Below are positions 35,440-47,469 of a DNA stretch of 64,000 nt, piece by piece. Origin of the DNA: Escallonia rubra. Lineage: Eukaryota > Streptophyta > Magnoliopsida > Escalloniales > Escalloniaceae. Numbering within the stretch: the first letter of the stretch is position 1; each line of letters starts with the position of its first letter. Location of the stretch: assembly GCA_033065855.1 (NCBI GenBank), contig JAVXUO010000986.1, positions 496,001-560,000 of the forward strand. Reading direction: 5' to 3'. The notes beneath the pieces are model-generated. The model had not been told where the DNA came from. It searched no databases and saw nothing but the letters and a program-made list of their open reading frames with translations. The translations under genes and the position numbers were made by a program.

Positions 35440-36840
35440 CTCTGGGGCTTCTTGGAGCTAGGCTCCTCCTCGTCGTCGGATCCCAATTATTCGTCCTCCT
35501 CTTCGACCTTATAGTCCTCGTTCTCGGGATTGGGGATAACTCTACTACCATGGGCTCAGTCAATCAACTAGGCTTCCATCATGTCTTGCGGAACACTGTC
35601 GTAACCATAGTAGATCGACAGATTCTCAACTTCTCCGTCACTGAAGAGGCAGGGGCTTTTCACTTATTCCCACTATTGACCTCTTTCTCATTTGGCAGCG
35701 CAGACTCTTGTTTGCGAGTCAGCCTCAAGGGAACTCAACTTATTGCTCTCGTCTTCTTCCGGCCTCATGTTCGTGGTACCGAAGCTCTTCCCGCATGGGT
35801 ATGAGTGGTAGTAGTAGGGGCAATAGGCTCCACGAACTCTACCCACCACTTGATCACCTATCAAAGATGGCATTGAGGACTGGGTGCAGGCACCTCCGTT
35901 GTCTATGTAGACGGCCCATACACCTCTAGCATGTCCTGCAAAGTGGATACCATGTCCTTTGGATTGTGTATCATCATGTAGGCATCCTTCAACATCGAGT
36001 TCGGAACCTACAAACATCATAAGCTTAAAAGCTAAGCATAAAAAGCTAAGCATAGAAAGTTAAATTGCACAAAGTTATGACTCGAGTTTATTGTCTTGAC
36101 GATAGCAAGCTCTTTGAGCCCAAATACCTCATCATCCTTTTTCGGTCGGGGGATCGGCTCCATCTTAAAGCCTTTGCCCCTTAAGAACACACGTACTATC
36201 CAAGAAGGGAAGGGAACGCCCTCGATGGACTTCCCCTACTTTTTACCCTTGCCCTTTCGGTCCTCAGCTGCCCTAGCTCGCTGAATCCTCATCGCCCACT
36301 CTGCAGTCAAAGGAGGGGCCAAATCCTCTTGTATAAATGCCTCGTAAGTACAAAAATTGTTTAGCCAACTCAAAAAGGATACAGTAATCCCCCAAGTCAG
36401 ACCCTACCCCAACCCTCGGTCCAAAGTCCCCGTCTGATAACTCTCCATAAGAGGGGCCACCGGGAATACGAGTCTCGACATACATATGGTGTTGGAAAAA
36501 CACCATCTCCCTTAGGTAGAACTCCTCTTGGGAATACCCCACCAGTGGTACCTGGCACTGGGTGAGCCCTAATTCTTCCAAATAAGACTCCACTGCCTCT
36601 AACTTAAATAAGGACGCTTGAAAAAAAAAAGAGCACGGATGTGAATATTCATGAACGTGCATTAATGGAAATTTAAAGGCAAAAATGAATAAATAACTCA
36701 CCAGGGGCTGAGTCAACCCGTTAAAGCTCTCCCGTTAGGCCCCAACCGTGGCCCCTACTTGCTTATCCTGGATGGTCCACTGGTACATCGTCGGTTCTGT
36801 CTCATCAGTATGCTCCTCCCTCAATCACGGTGCACGCTAT
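35440..36840 (-). other. Unrecognised antisense frames in the Tat 3' region
   Basis: Several minus-strand frames (36716-36273, 36053-35688) are open for 120-150 codons. The longest contains FKLEAVESYLEELGLTQC and FYLREMVFFQHHMYVETRIP. I recognise no domain. Their position just beyond the plant-mobile-domain-like ORF suggests a second antisense ORF of the element, now degraded. Confidence 0.35.
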
Positions 36841-36867
36841 CCTAAAACTCAAAAGCCCAAATCTTGT

Positions 36868-37358
36868 GAACAAAGATAAAATGAAAAACATGTCTATCAC
36901 ATAAATAAGAAAAATCAAAAGGGTTAAAGAGCGGAGACATACCTCGTAGACATCAGAGAGAACTGCCCGCTGGATAACACGCCTATCGATTGGTATAGAT
37001 GAGCCATGGCTGGAGTACTCCTAATCTGGAAAATTCGTCCAGATTTGGGCGCGATATTAGGGTTTTTCCATAGAGCTTCAATCACAATTTATTCATTCTC
37101 CCTTTGAAATTTGGCCCTAAGGAGACCTTTTCTCTCTATACCACAATTGGACTAAAGAGGACTTCAATCACAATCTATTCATTCTCTATAATTTTTCTCT
37201 CTTTGTGAACAAAAATAAAATGAGAACAACATGTCTATCGAATAAATGAGAATACTCAAGAGGGTTAAGGAGTGGAGACATACCTCCCAGATGTCAAAGA
37301 ATCGCCTGCTGAATAACACGCCTATCGAGTGGTATAGATGAGCCATGGCTAGAGTACC
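36868..37358 (+). repeat. Direct duplication of about 155 bp in the Tat 3' region
   Basis: The segments at about 36868-37023 and 37203-37358 share AAAATGA...ACATGTCTATC, GGGTTAA, GGAGACATACCTC, AACACGCCTATCGA and TGGTATAGATGAGCCATGGC. The spacing is 335 bp. Confidence 0.75.
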
Positions 37359-37365
37359 CCATATA

Positions 37366-38284
37366 TGAGTGATATTTTTAAAACTTTCATATATCCAAGC
37401 GACCAACTGCTTTGACGTTTTGTTGGCTGTAGCTCTCGGATATATTATAGTTTCCTAAGTGATCAACCGCTTCAACGTATTGCTAGCTGCGGCTCTTAGG
37501 TTTACCTTTTCCTTATATCTAAGCGACTAGCCGCTTGAGGGCATTCTTGGCTACGACCCTTAGATATAAGTCCAGTGTTCCTAATTAACCAACCGCTTTG
37601 ACGTGTTGTTAGCTACAGCTCATAGGTTCACCCTTTCATTATATCTAAGCGACCAGGCGCTTTAGGGCGTTGTTGGCTCTGGGTCTCAGAAATAAGTCCA
37701 GTGTTCTTAAGCGACCAACTGCTTTGAAGTGTTATTGGCTCTGGCTCTTAGGTTTACCTTTTAATATATTGAAGTGACCAACCATTTCGACGCGTCGTTG
37801 GCTCCAGCTCTTCGATATATCTCAGTGTTCCTAACCGACCAACTGCTTCGACGCGTTGTTGGCTCCGGCTCTTAGTTATAAGCTTTCCATGCATTTAGAT
37901 GGCCAATCATCATTACTGTTGGCTCTAGCTTTTAGATGTACTTCCATGTTTAAGCGACCAATAGTTGTTACTGTAGGCTTTGGCTCTTAAACATGATTTC
38001 TCAATATCCTTAGACGACAAATTGTTGTTATTGTTGGCTCCGGCTTCTAAGGATGTGCCCCGTGCCTGGCGTCAAATAATATTCCCATTTATTTAGGAAT
38101 TACGTTGGTCTGATTCCTCCGTGGGGGATACGTAGGAAGTATTGTAAAGGTCCGATCTCAAATCAATGTCAGGGTTCGCGAGTCTGTTATGAGTCTTATG
38201 ATTATTTTTTTTCGTATTTCACTACAAAAATGTGTTGTTTTTAGTGATTTTCGCTCGCACACGAGCTCCCTCAGTGAGGGGCTT
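37366..38284 (+). repeat. 62-bp minisatellite array A
   Basis: About 11 degenerate units with the form AAGCGACCAACTGCTTTGAC, GCGTTGTTGGCTCCGGCTCT, TAGATATAAGTCCAGTGTTC recur every 60-66 bp from 37394 to about 38040. The block then runs through ATTCCTCCGTGGGGGATACG to the polypurine stretch before the LTR start. Confidence 0.85.
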
Positions 38285-38440
38285 TGTAGACACCTTATTT
38301 TTGTAGTTATTTTTATTAAATAGTTATTGGGGTTCATTGTTAATTAGAATTTAGTATTAAGGATTAAGTTATTGGGCTTCATTGTTAATTAGAATTTAGT
38401 ATTAAGAATTAAGCCTAATAATATGACTTAGTTAATCTGG
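38285..38440 (+). repeat. Internal LTR-start stub of the Tat element
   Basis: It starts TGTAGACACCTTATTTTTGT and matches the first about 110 bp of the 3' LTR at 40897. It contains a tandem duplication of a 45-bp piece (TTCATTGTTAATTAGAATTT) and breaks off at TTAATCTGG, where array B begins. Confidence 0.8.
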
Positions 38441-40896
38441 CTCCGGCTTTGAGTGATATTTTCGAAACTTTCATATATCCAAGCGACCAAATGCTTTGAC
38501 GGGTTGTTGGCTTCAACTCTCGGATGTATTACAGTGTTCCTAAGTGATCCACCGCTTTGACGCGTTACTGGCTCTGTCTATTAGGTTCACCTTTTCCTTA
38601 TATCTAAGTGACGAGCCGTTTGAGGGAGTTCTTGGCTACGACTCTTAGATATAAGTCCAGTGTTCCTAAGCGACTAACCTCTTCGATGCATTGTTAGCTC
38701 CGGCTTATAGGTTCACCTAGAGGTGTCAAACGGGCCGGGCTTGGGCCGCCCGGCCCGGGCCCATCGGGCTTGAAGCGGGGCCGGGCCGAGGGGGTGCCAA
38801 TCCGGGCCGGGCCGGGCCGGGCCGACTGGGAGAAATGCTAGGCCCAGCCAAGCCCTGGCCTTAGGCCCAATATTTAGGGCCGGGCTTGGGCCGGGCCCGG
38901 GCCCAAATTTTTTTTTTTTGTGTAATTTCTTTCTTTAATTGGCTATAATTATCCCTCTTTACTCATAATGTTGTTTTATTAGAGATACAACTTCCTCATG
39001 AATTTATCTTGAATTGGGAAAAAAGAATTGGTTACTACATGAGTATTTCCTTTTAAATATGTCTAGTAACTTTTATTTTATAACGCTAAAACAATTCTTA
39101 AAAGAACGTATGCAAAACGATTGTAATGCTAAAACAATTGTTAAAAGAATGCATGCAAAATGACACTAATAACATTTAGCGACAATGATGGTTATATAGA
39201 GCAAACTGTTGTAGGCTACTTTTACTTTTAATAATGGGTTGAGGCTCGAAAAACTTTATTGTTGATGCGCTCTTATATTTTACCATTATCATTCCTCAAT
39301 ACTAAAAAAGAACTAGAGCAAAAGTGAGAAGCAAAAAAATGTTTTCTTTTTGTGTGCCAATTCTTGTTGTTTTCGTAAGAGACGTGAATATGAGATTTGT
39401 CAAAATCGTGCAATCAAAGAAAATCTTGTAAGTATAATTCGAATAGTACACAAATCTTGATCTCAAAATATGTCCCAAGATTACGTTTCTTTGTCCGAAA
39501 GTCTACTGAAAAATGATTGCTAATTATCCTAAGTGCGGAGCAACAATATTCTTATAGAGACGTTTCTCAATAATATCACCATGACTCTCAAAGTTTGGGG
39601 TGCTTTTATAAATACGTAAAGTTTAGGGACATTTGTGTAATTTTATAAAAAATAATTAAAAAAAACCATGTTTTATAGTCTTGCCACCTCCTCCTTGTTA
39701 CAACTTACAATTACTATGTTAGTTAAATGTTAAAATATGGGATATGTGGATAATGGATGCATTGGGTGGAAGATAATGAAAGAAAAAAAAAAGGGAAAAC
39801 CTTTCCCTTTTGGGAAAGAAAGAAGAACCAACAGAAAACAAAAAAACAAGAAAACAGGAAACAGAGAAGAGAAATGAAACAGAAAATGCCAAACAGGCCT
39901 ACAGGGCCAGAACCGGGCCAAGCCCGGGCCAAAACCGGGCCGTTTCCGGGCCGGGCCGGGCTTTTTCGCAGAATCTGAAGGCCTGGTCCAGGCCCAGGCC
40001 CCAAGCCCCCTTGTGCAGGGCCGCTACTGTTCATGGACGGGGCCGGGCCAGCCCGGGCCAGAACCGGGCCGGGTCGGGCCAGCCCGCGGGCCGCCCGGCC
40101 CTTTTGACACCTCTAGGTTCACCCTTTCATTATATCTCGGAGACTAAGCGCTTGAGAGCGTTGTTGGCTCTGGGTCTTAGATATAAGTTCAGTGTTCTTA
40201 AGCGACCAACTGCTTCAAAGCGTTATTGGCTCCGACTGTTAGGTTCACCTTTTCAAATATTGAAGCGACCAACCATTTCGATGCGTTGTTGGATCCAGCC
40301 CTTGGATATATCCCAGTTTTCCTAAGCGACCAACTGTTTCAACGCATTGTTGGCTTTGGATCCTAGATATAAGTCTTGTTTGACTAAGCGACCAATCTCT
40401 TTGACGCGTTGTTGGCTTCGACTCTTAGTTATAAGCTTTTCATGCATTTATACGGCCAATCATCATTACTGTTGGCTCCAGTTTCTAGATGCAGTTTCAT
40501 GTTTAAGTGATCAATGGTTGTTATTGTTGGCTCTGGCTCTTAAACATTATTTCTCAGTATCCTTAGACGACAAATGGTTGTTATTGTTCGCTCTGGCTCT
40601 TAAACATTATTTCTCAGTATCCTTAGACGACAAATCGTTGTTATTGTTGGCTCTGGCTTTTAAGGATGCGCCCCTTGCTCGGCGTCGAATAATATTCCTA
40701 TTTCTTTAGGAAATACGTTGGTCTGATTCCTCCCTGGGGGATACGTAGGAACTCTTGTAAATGTCCGACCTCATATCAGTGTCAGGGTTCGCGAGTCTGT
40801 TATGAGTCTTGTGGTTTTTTTCCCCGTATTTCACTACAAAAATGTGCTGTTTTTAGTGATTTTCACTCGAACGCGAGCTCCCTCAGCGAGGGGCTT
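38441..40896 (+). repeat. 62-bp minisatellite array B, split by a hAT element
   Basis: It repeats array A from GAGTGATATTTTCGAAACTT (38451; compare 37366) to GAGGGGCTT before the LTR. The hAT element at 38718-40115 interrupts it. Without that insert the block is about 1 kb, close to array A. Near its end the unit with AAACATTATTTCTCAGTATC is itself duplicated (40540-40635). Confidence 0.85.
38718..40115. mobile_element. Non-autonomous hAT transposon with GGGCC-rich ends, copy 2 (1398 bp)
   Basis: The ends TAGAGGTGTCAAA and TTTTGACACCTCTA are flanked by an exact 8-bp duplication GGTTCACC (38710-38717 and 40116-40123). Like the copy at 17403, about 200 bp at each end is built of GGGCCGGGCC and CCTGGTCCAGGCCCAGGCCC motifs. 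The two copies differ in their AT-rich interiors. A relative of the Mutator-type MITE seems embedded at about 39010-39215. Confidence 0.92.
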
Positions 40897-42180
40897 TGTA
40901 GACACCTTATTTTTGTAGTCATTTTTATTAAATAGTTGTTGGGCTTCATTGTTAACTAGAATTTATTATTAAGGATTAGGCCTATTAATATGACTTAGTT
41001 AATTTGGTCCAATTGTCCACTTGTCCAGACTAATTGTTTAGTCTAGTTGTTCAAGTCCAGTCCAGTTGTCCAGTCCAGTTGTCCAGTCCAAATATGTCAG
41101 ACCAGTCCATGTCTGCATTTTGATTTGTCTAGAAGATTTAATGAATTATTTGTGATGTATCATTGATGCAAGGGATTAAATCAACAATTTATGAAGATAT
41201 TTGTTGAATTAGGTACATCCGATCAGCAAAATCAGAGATAATTATCGAATATAGGTCATATAACGTCTCGAAATTCAGAAAAAAATTATTATAAAATTTT
41301 AGGATGAACCGGCCAGTTTTTGACAAACTGTCCGGTTAGTTAATTTTTGTCAATCTATGATTTTTATAAATGTTATGTCTTGTCATCATATTATAGACTG
41401 ATACGGCCATCTTTATCATTTTTGGCATCCCAAAACTCTCTAATCCCGCCCTTAGCCTACATTTTCAAGGATCTCAAATTTTTCTCCTTAGAGCTTTTAT
41501 TCCATTTCTTTTAGAAGTGGTATATCATCTCTTACGAAAAATTAGCCCTTCATATTCACCTCAAAAGAATTCTTATTATCTTGCATCGTGAATCCTTTGC
41601 AGGGTGTTCTCGAGTAGTCAAGACAAGCAGACTCGCGAGGTATATATTAACAACTTTCGAGTCTAGTTTAGTAGTCTAGGACCGTCTTCCATTTTCCGCA
41701 ATCACATTTTATTTCTAGTAAAAAAATTATAAAAAAAAGTGTCATTTTTATTTCTCAGTTCAAGTCTAAGACCAAAGTGTAGGTCGTTTCCTATGGGACC
41801 ATAGTCAAACTACGATAGTTTTGATTTCGATTAGTCTGATCGCATTGTAGGCCATTCGACCCCCGATGTCGAGTTGAAGCCAATAATCTAGAAATAAACT
41901 TAGGGTTTATGTTATTGCATATTTGCATGTGTTATGTTAAAAGAGCCGAAACCTAATAGAGATGAAGTAGAGACCGAAAGAGTATGCCGGGTGCTTAAAA
42001 CATTTTCGTCGTATAACTTAGTCCCCAAGCTCATTTATCTGTTTTTGATAGATTAGTTAGTCTTTGGACATTTTTTGAGTCATTTTCAGGTTTTTCTTAT
42101 TTTTTTTGTTTAATTAAATAAGATGGCGACTCTCTAAAATCTTCATTCCCTGGGAATTTTTTTCAAGTCAGTTTGCTACA
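40897..42180 (+). repeat. 3' LTR of the Tat element (1284 bp)
   Basis: It starts TGTAGACACC just after the purine-rich GCGAGGGGCTT and ends TTTGCTACA. A short minisatellite of TCCAGTTG units lies at about 41020-41100. It shares its layout and much sequence with the solo LTR at 42526-43788. Confidence 0.85.
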
Positions 42181-42189
42181 CTTAGATTG

Positions 42190-44480
42190 GTTATCTGTTT
42201 CAGAAAGGAGATTCACTAAAAAAATCTAAAGAAGCCAAAAAAGAGACAAATGACCTCAAAAAGTCAACAAAGTCCAAAACTTCAGAAATCAACATTTCTC
42301 CTAATGGATCTATACCAGTTGATTAACTGTAAGATTTTAACATTGGGGTAGTTGTTGAAAGTCAACCGAGAAGATTCTATATCATGAAGTCCTAAGTCAG
42401 ATACATAAAGAAATTAGTGCTTGAAAATGCTAGAACTATAAACCGCCATGACTTCAATAATTTAATGGCAAAGGATATCCAACGAAGCATGTTTCTTACT
42501 TTATGGAGACATGCGGTAGCGCTGGTGTAGACACCCCATTTTTATAGTTTTCGGTTAGATTATTATTGGGCTTCATTATTAATTATATTTCATCATGAAG
42601 GGATAGGCCTGATAATATAACTTAATCAATTTAATTTGGTCCAGTCCACTCTGGCAGTCTAGTCTAGCAGTCAAGTCCAATTGTTAAGTCCAGTAGTCCA
42701 GTTATCCAGTCCAATAATTAGGTTCAATTTAGTCCAATTATGTCAGTCCAGTCCATGCCTAGATTGTGATTTGTCTAGAATATTTAAGGAATTCTTTGTG
42801 ACTTATCCTTGATGCAAGAGATTAAATCATTGATTTATGTGAAATAGGAAGATAATTGCCGAATCTGGCACATCTCATCTAGAAAATCATATATAGTTAC
42901 CGAATTAGAGTTAGAAAATGTCTCGAAAGTCAAAAAAAATTATAAAATTATGGGATGAACCGGCCGGTTTGTTGACTTTTATCAAATGTGTGATTTTTAT
43001 CAAATATTACGTCTTATCTTTAGATTGCATATTGATTTGGCCATATTTATCATTTATAGTGCCCCAGAACTTTATAAATAGGGCTATTTGCCTACATTTT
43101 CAAGGATTTCAGCTTCTTCTACCAAAAGCCTTTATATCATTTCTCTTAAAAGTTGTGTATCATCTTTTTAGAGAAATTAGCCTTTCATATTCACTTAAAA
43201 ATAGTCTATAGTTTCTTGCATCATGGACCCTTAGCAGAGTATTCTCGAGTCGTCTAAGCAAGCAGGCCCGCGAGGTATATTTTATGGCTTTCTAGTGTAA
43301 TTTAGTAGTTTAGAATTAGTTCCCATTTCCCGCAATCATATTTCATTTCTAGTACAAAAGTTATATATAAAAAAAGAGTCTTTTTAAGTTTGAGTCTAAC
43401 ACTGAAGTTAAGGTCGCCTCCCATAGGACCAGAGTCGAACTGTGATGGTTTTTATTCTGATTTGTTCGACCGGATACATAGGCCATTTGACTCCCAATGT
43501 CGATTTCAAACCAATAGTATAGAAATAAACTCATGGTTTATGTTGTTGCATGTTTATATGTTAAAAAGGACAAAAATCAATAGAAATGAAGAGACCGAAA
43601 GGGTATGGCGGGTGCTTAACACCTTCCCATCATATTACTTAGTCCCCAAAGCAATTTTCCTATTTTCAATAGATTAGTTATCCTTTGGACATTTTTATAG
43701 TCATTTTTAGGTTTTTCTTATACTCTTTTAATTGGCGATTCCCTAAAAATATGTTCCTTTCTATTGGATTTTTTGACAATTCGCTACAGCTGGCATTGAT
43801 GGCTATTTTCTAGCCAAGCAGTCTGTCCACTTATCAAAAGGATATGCTTTCGACTAGTATATAGACCTTGAGCCAAGTTCGATCGACAGTTGGGAAGATG
43901 TAAAGAATGAGTTTCTCGGTCGCTTCTTTAGGTACTCGACGTACTGGTTTGGACGATCCAACACGACATATGGAAGATGAGCTAACCATCAACTACATCA
44001 ACTACATCAACAGGTGGAGAAACTTCAGCCTTAACTGCAAGGATATATTTCTGAAGCCTCTGCTATCAAGATGTGCATCCAAGGGATATAATGGGGACTC
44101 TGTCATACTCAAAAAGCCATTAAACCAAAGTCTTTTAGTGAATTAGCTACAAGAGCTCGTAACCTAGGGGCAAGTCTCTAACAAGTAAGAACTTTGCAGT
44201 TGTAAACCTATCTTTGATAAAGTTAAAAAATAAAGTCAATCGAATGGCTTGAAAGAACAAGAAACACATCTTCAAAGATTAACTAGCAATTTTTTGGGCT
44301 GTCTGGAACCAAAGCAAATAACTTTTGACCATTCTGATGGTAATGACGAAGCTAATGACAAAGGTCAAGCTATATCAACTTCACTTTAGTTCTTTTTCAA
44401 CCAAGCAGACATTCTTGGTTCAAAAGATATGGGATCAACAAAGTTTGTTTACAGCATAAAGTATAGACTAATCGATCCAG
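42190..44480 (+). pseudogene. gag of another Ty3/gypsy element, split by a solo LTR
   Basis: The left part has a lysine-rich N-terminus (KGDSLKKSKEAKKE). The right part (43794 on) reads LAKQSVHLSKGYAFD, DLEPSSIDSWEDVKNEFLGR and, in another frame, NYINRWRNFSLNCKD and ASAIKMCIQGI, the retrotransposon gag core. Removing the solo LTR and one copy of its duplication joins the reading frames across the insertion. Stops and shifts are present in both parts. Protease and polymerase do not follow. Confidence 0.75.
42526..43788 (+). mobile_element. Tat-type solo LTR inserted in gag (1263 bp)
   Basis: It starts TGTAGACACCCC and ends TTCGCTACA, flanked by an exact 5-bp duplication GCTGG (42521-42525 and 43789-43793). 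It is related to the 3' LTR at 40897 and carries the same TCCAGT-rich minisatellite. No internal region remains, so LTR-LTR recombination has removed it. Confidence 0.9.
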
Positions 44481-44569
44481 ATTTAGTTGAATATACTCCA
44501 ACAATATCTTGAATTAGTATGCTTTATTAAACTAAAGTTTCATCATCGCTCCTTCATACGAGCCTAAAC

Positions 44570-45010
44570 GAAATGATACTCCTTGGCACGAAGTTGTTTA
44601 CAAAACGATTTTCAACGAGGCTCCCCCATACGGGATGATACTGAATTCAGATAGTTTCCGATATCTCCTTGATATAAGTTGAAAATTTCTGCAAAACGTT
44701 TTTTAGCAATGCTTCCCTACATGAGTTGATGTTGAATTAAAATTTTAAAGAACTCCTTTGAACAAGTTGAAACTGTCTACAAAACGGGTTTTAGTGATGC
44801 TTCCCTAAATTAAATGAAGTTGGACCAAAATTTTATCAAGAACTCCTTGACATAATTAGAAACTGTCTATAAGCGTATTTTTTGGTGACACTCCCCTACA
44901 TAAAGCTGCACTGTCAAATAATTTTTTGACACAATATGGAAATATCGGCTTCTCTATAGATTATTTGCAAAAGTATTTTTGACGAACGAGTTGAAGATGC
45001 AAAGTAGAAC
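44570..45010 (+). repeat. About 88-bp degenerate tandem repeat
   Basis: Segments with AACTCCTT, AAGTTGAAACTGTCTACAAA, ACG and a GATGCTTCCCTACAT-like piece recur at about 44610, 44692, 44779 and 44869. Probably the 3' non-coding part of the split gypsy element. Confidence 0.65.
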
Positions 45011-45212
45011 TACCTTTCACTTGACCCCTCCGGGGTACATAGGCAACTTAGGCTTAAATTCTGAGTTCAGTCACATAGTAAAAAAACCATCAACTTATGA
45101 GACTCAAGCACTACTACGTCATGCCTGTGGTCTCGAGGGCGCATTCATAGAACAGTAATTTTTTAACTAATCACAAATTATTTATTGACAATTAGAAAGG
45201 TCACACGTGTAT

Positions 45213-45213
<1 letters not shown>

Positions 45214-45254
<41 letters not shown>
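45214..45254. repeat. (TA)n microsatellite
   Basis: About 20 uninterrupted TA units. Confidence 0.95.
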
Positions 45255-45256
<2 letters not shown>

Positions 45257-45700
45257 AAATTAAGAGATAATCATCCAGGAGATACATTCATAAAACAACA
45301 CTCTTATTCAGCACTATCAATAGGGGGTGAGCCATGGGGAAAAAACAAATAAGTTTTACATCAAGTCAGAGAGAGCTCTGCCAGATTCGTAACTCAAAGC
45401 TCTGACATATATTCTTTATTAGTATCCAAATTCAAGCTACTAAATCTATTCTACAAATATCGTCATCTTCGCCAAACAGTATGTTCAATCCGAGATCAAA
45501 CTTCAAGCCGTTGAATTAATGTCCTCAAGATTTGTAATGTCGCCGTCTTTCTTGTTTAAATCTAGGGAGAATTATGTTGCTAGATTCGGGATCAAGCCTT
45601 TGGCCCACGAATTGAAGTTTCCAGAGAAAAGAATAGGACTTTATCTTTGTTTGAAGATTTAACAGAGATTGTACTCACTTTTTCGTTTATGTCAATAAAA
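45255..45700. other. Possible LTR end or intergenic DNA
   Basis: No gene is supported. The stretch ending ACTCACTTTTTCGTTTATGT and CAATAAAATTTTAG could be the 3' part of an LTR, but I cannot find a partner. Confidence 0.3.
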
Positions 45701-45704
45701 TTTT

Positions 45705-47469
45705 AGAGGAAACAATACAAATGGTCATTGTACTACGGGCTGTTTGGGGGTTTAGTCCTTGTACTCTTAAATTTGTGCATATAGTCCCTAAAATTTTTTT
45801 AGTTTAGCCCATCTAGTCCTTTTTCACTTTTTTTTTGTGCAAAAAGATATCTAGTCCTTTTTCACGCAGCCGTCTATTTCCGTCATCAGTGTGCCCTATG
45901 GTGGGGATATTTTTGTCCTACCCCCTCGTCTCTTCCTTCAATTGTACCTCAGAAACCATTATATCAAAAGCGAGGGAGTTGAACGTTCAAATCAAGAATC
46001 AAATTTCAGGGGTTCTATTAGCGCTTCCGTTGATGTTAAGTACACCAAATAATCAAGATTAGATTTTCAATTAGGCTTTGCTTAGGGATTCCCTGTATTA
46101 CGAGTTTTTGTTGAGTGACTGAATCCTTTGCAAGGTTTTGATTCAATCGTGATTCCATAATCATGAATCGGAGAACAATAACCTTGGTGAAGAGGAAAAG
46201 TGGCCTCAAATCGGGAATGAAGCGCTTTACAGTAAGTTTTCAGACTTTATTTGCTTTATTTTTCTTCTCATACATTTTGATTTATGGGACAAAGTTTGTT
46301 ATTAGGTCATTTGCTTTATGTGTATTGCTCTGTTGTGATTTCGTATTCCAATCTTGATTGCCAAATTGCTTGACTATTAAAGTGGTGTTTTGTTTGTTTA
46401 GTGTGCTGCTTAACAATAATTATATGCTATAGTCAAATGTGTTGTTTTCGTTGCCAATTGGAAAATGATCTGCTATTCTCCTTGTGTTGTTTTTGTTGCG
46501 AATTGGATCCTGGTCCACTAATGTTGGTCATATGTACGTTGTTTGTGCAATTAATGGGTCTGACTATTTTGTTCTTAAATTGCACCATGGGGGACACTTT
46601 GTGGAAATCCCAATAATGGACAATCGGGTTGGGGTTGTAGACAATTATTAACACGTTTCCTACTGACTACTTTTGATTGTTTCATGTTGTTACAATCCTA
46701 GAAGAAGAGGGTATAAGAGAAAATGTTACTTGCACTATAGAATACTTAGTGTGGTTTAGATAAAGGGTTGAGAAGGTTGAAGGCCGATGCTATGGAAATA
46801 GATAATATGCTGTATGTTGGTCCTACTACTGTCCTAAGAATATGAAATACATGGAATTTGGGGAAACAATATTTGGTTTTAATACTAATAACCTTATGTT
46901 AGTGGAGACGACATATGAGAGTTGCTTTTTGGTAGGACATGATGTGATAAATGTAAATGGTAGTTAGTTTGAGGGGATGTTTGATGGTATTGAAACTTAG
47001 TTTGAGGTGAATGAGCATGATATGCATCTAAATGAAACTGAAATTGAAATGCAAGATAAGGAACACGAATCTGAAAATGAAATAGATGATAGTCAAGATG
47101 GTAGTGAAGCTGATGTAAGATATGAGAACTTTAAGGACAGCGATTATGACTTTAGTGAGGAAGACAAGCGAAATGATATAAATGGGGGTTTAGCTGTTAA
47201 GCTATTTTGTGCTTCAGAGAAAGGTAGGCAAAAGGTGTGTGATGACACAGTTTCTAAATCTGACTCTGATGAAGAACCTAGCATGGTTAGGTATGCACAC
47301 TTTGGGCCTGACAGAGACGTGAGACATCTAGAGTTTGAAGTGGGGATGTTGTTTGCTATTAGGGAAAAATTCAAGGAAGCAATTACGGAGTACACTATCA
47401 GGAATAGGAGAGAGGTAGAGTATGTAAAAAATGATAAGGTCCATGATGCAGTGATCCACATCATGGCAG
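45705..47469 (+). mobile_element. Mutator-like (MuDR) transposon fragment
   Basis: A TIR-like region of the TAGTCCTTGTACTCTTAAAT type (45715-45850) is followed by a leader with a short first exon candidate (ATG 46163, donor ACAG|TAAGTT near 46230) and then by transposase N-terminal coding sequence (46740-47469). The 3' part is missing because an LTR begins at 47470. Confidence 0.65.
46740..47469 (+). pseudogene. MuDR-family transposase, N-terminal fragment
   Basis: LDKGLRRLKADAMEIDNM near 46760 fits the end of the PB1-like domain. After stops, an acidic linker follows (NFKDSDYDFSEEDKRND), then LEFEVGMLFAIREKFKEAIT and EYTIRNRREVEYVKNDK, the start of the MuDR DNA-binding domain. The zinc-finger and DDE catalytic parts are absent: coding sequence stops at the junction AGG|TGTAATACCCC. 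The frame from 47001 is open, but an in-frame TAG precedes it at 46998. Confidence 0.75.

Larger units (their letters stand above)
24990..42180 (+). mobile_element. Decayed Tat/Ogre-type Ty3/gypsy retrotransposon
   Basis: One + strand element spans about 17 kb. Its order is: truncated 5' LTR (about 24990-25303), primer-binding region, tandem repeats, gag, protease, reverse transcriptase, RNase H, an extra archaeal-type RNase H, integrase, a long antisense ORF region, a 3' minisatellite, and the 3' LTR (40897-42180). The extra RNase H before integrase, the LTR start TGTAGACACC and the antisense ORF after pol are features of the Tat clade. All coding parts carry stops and shifts. The 3' region contains a hAT insertion and a direct duplication, so the original element was shorter. 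The first kilobase of the 5' LTR is missing. Confidence 0.85.
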
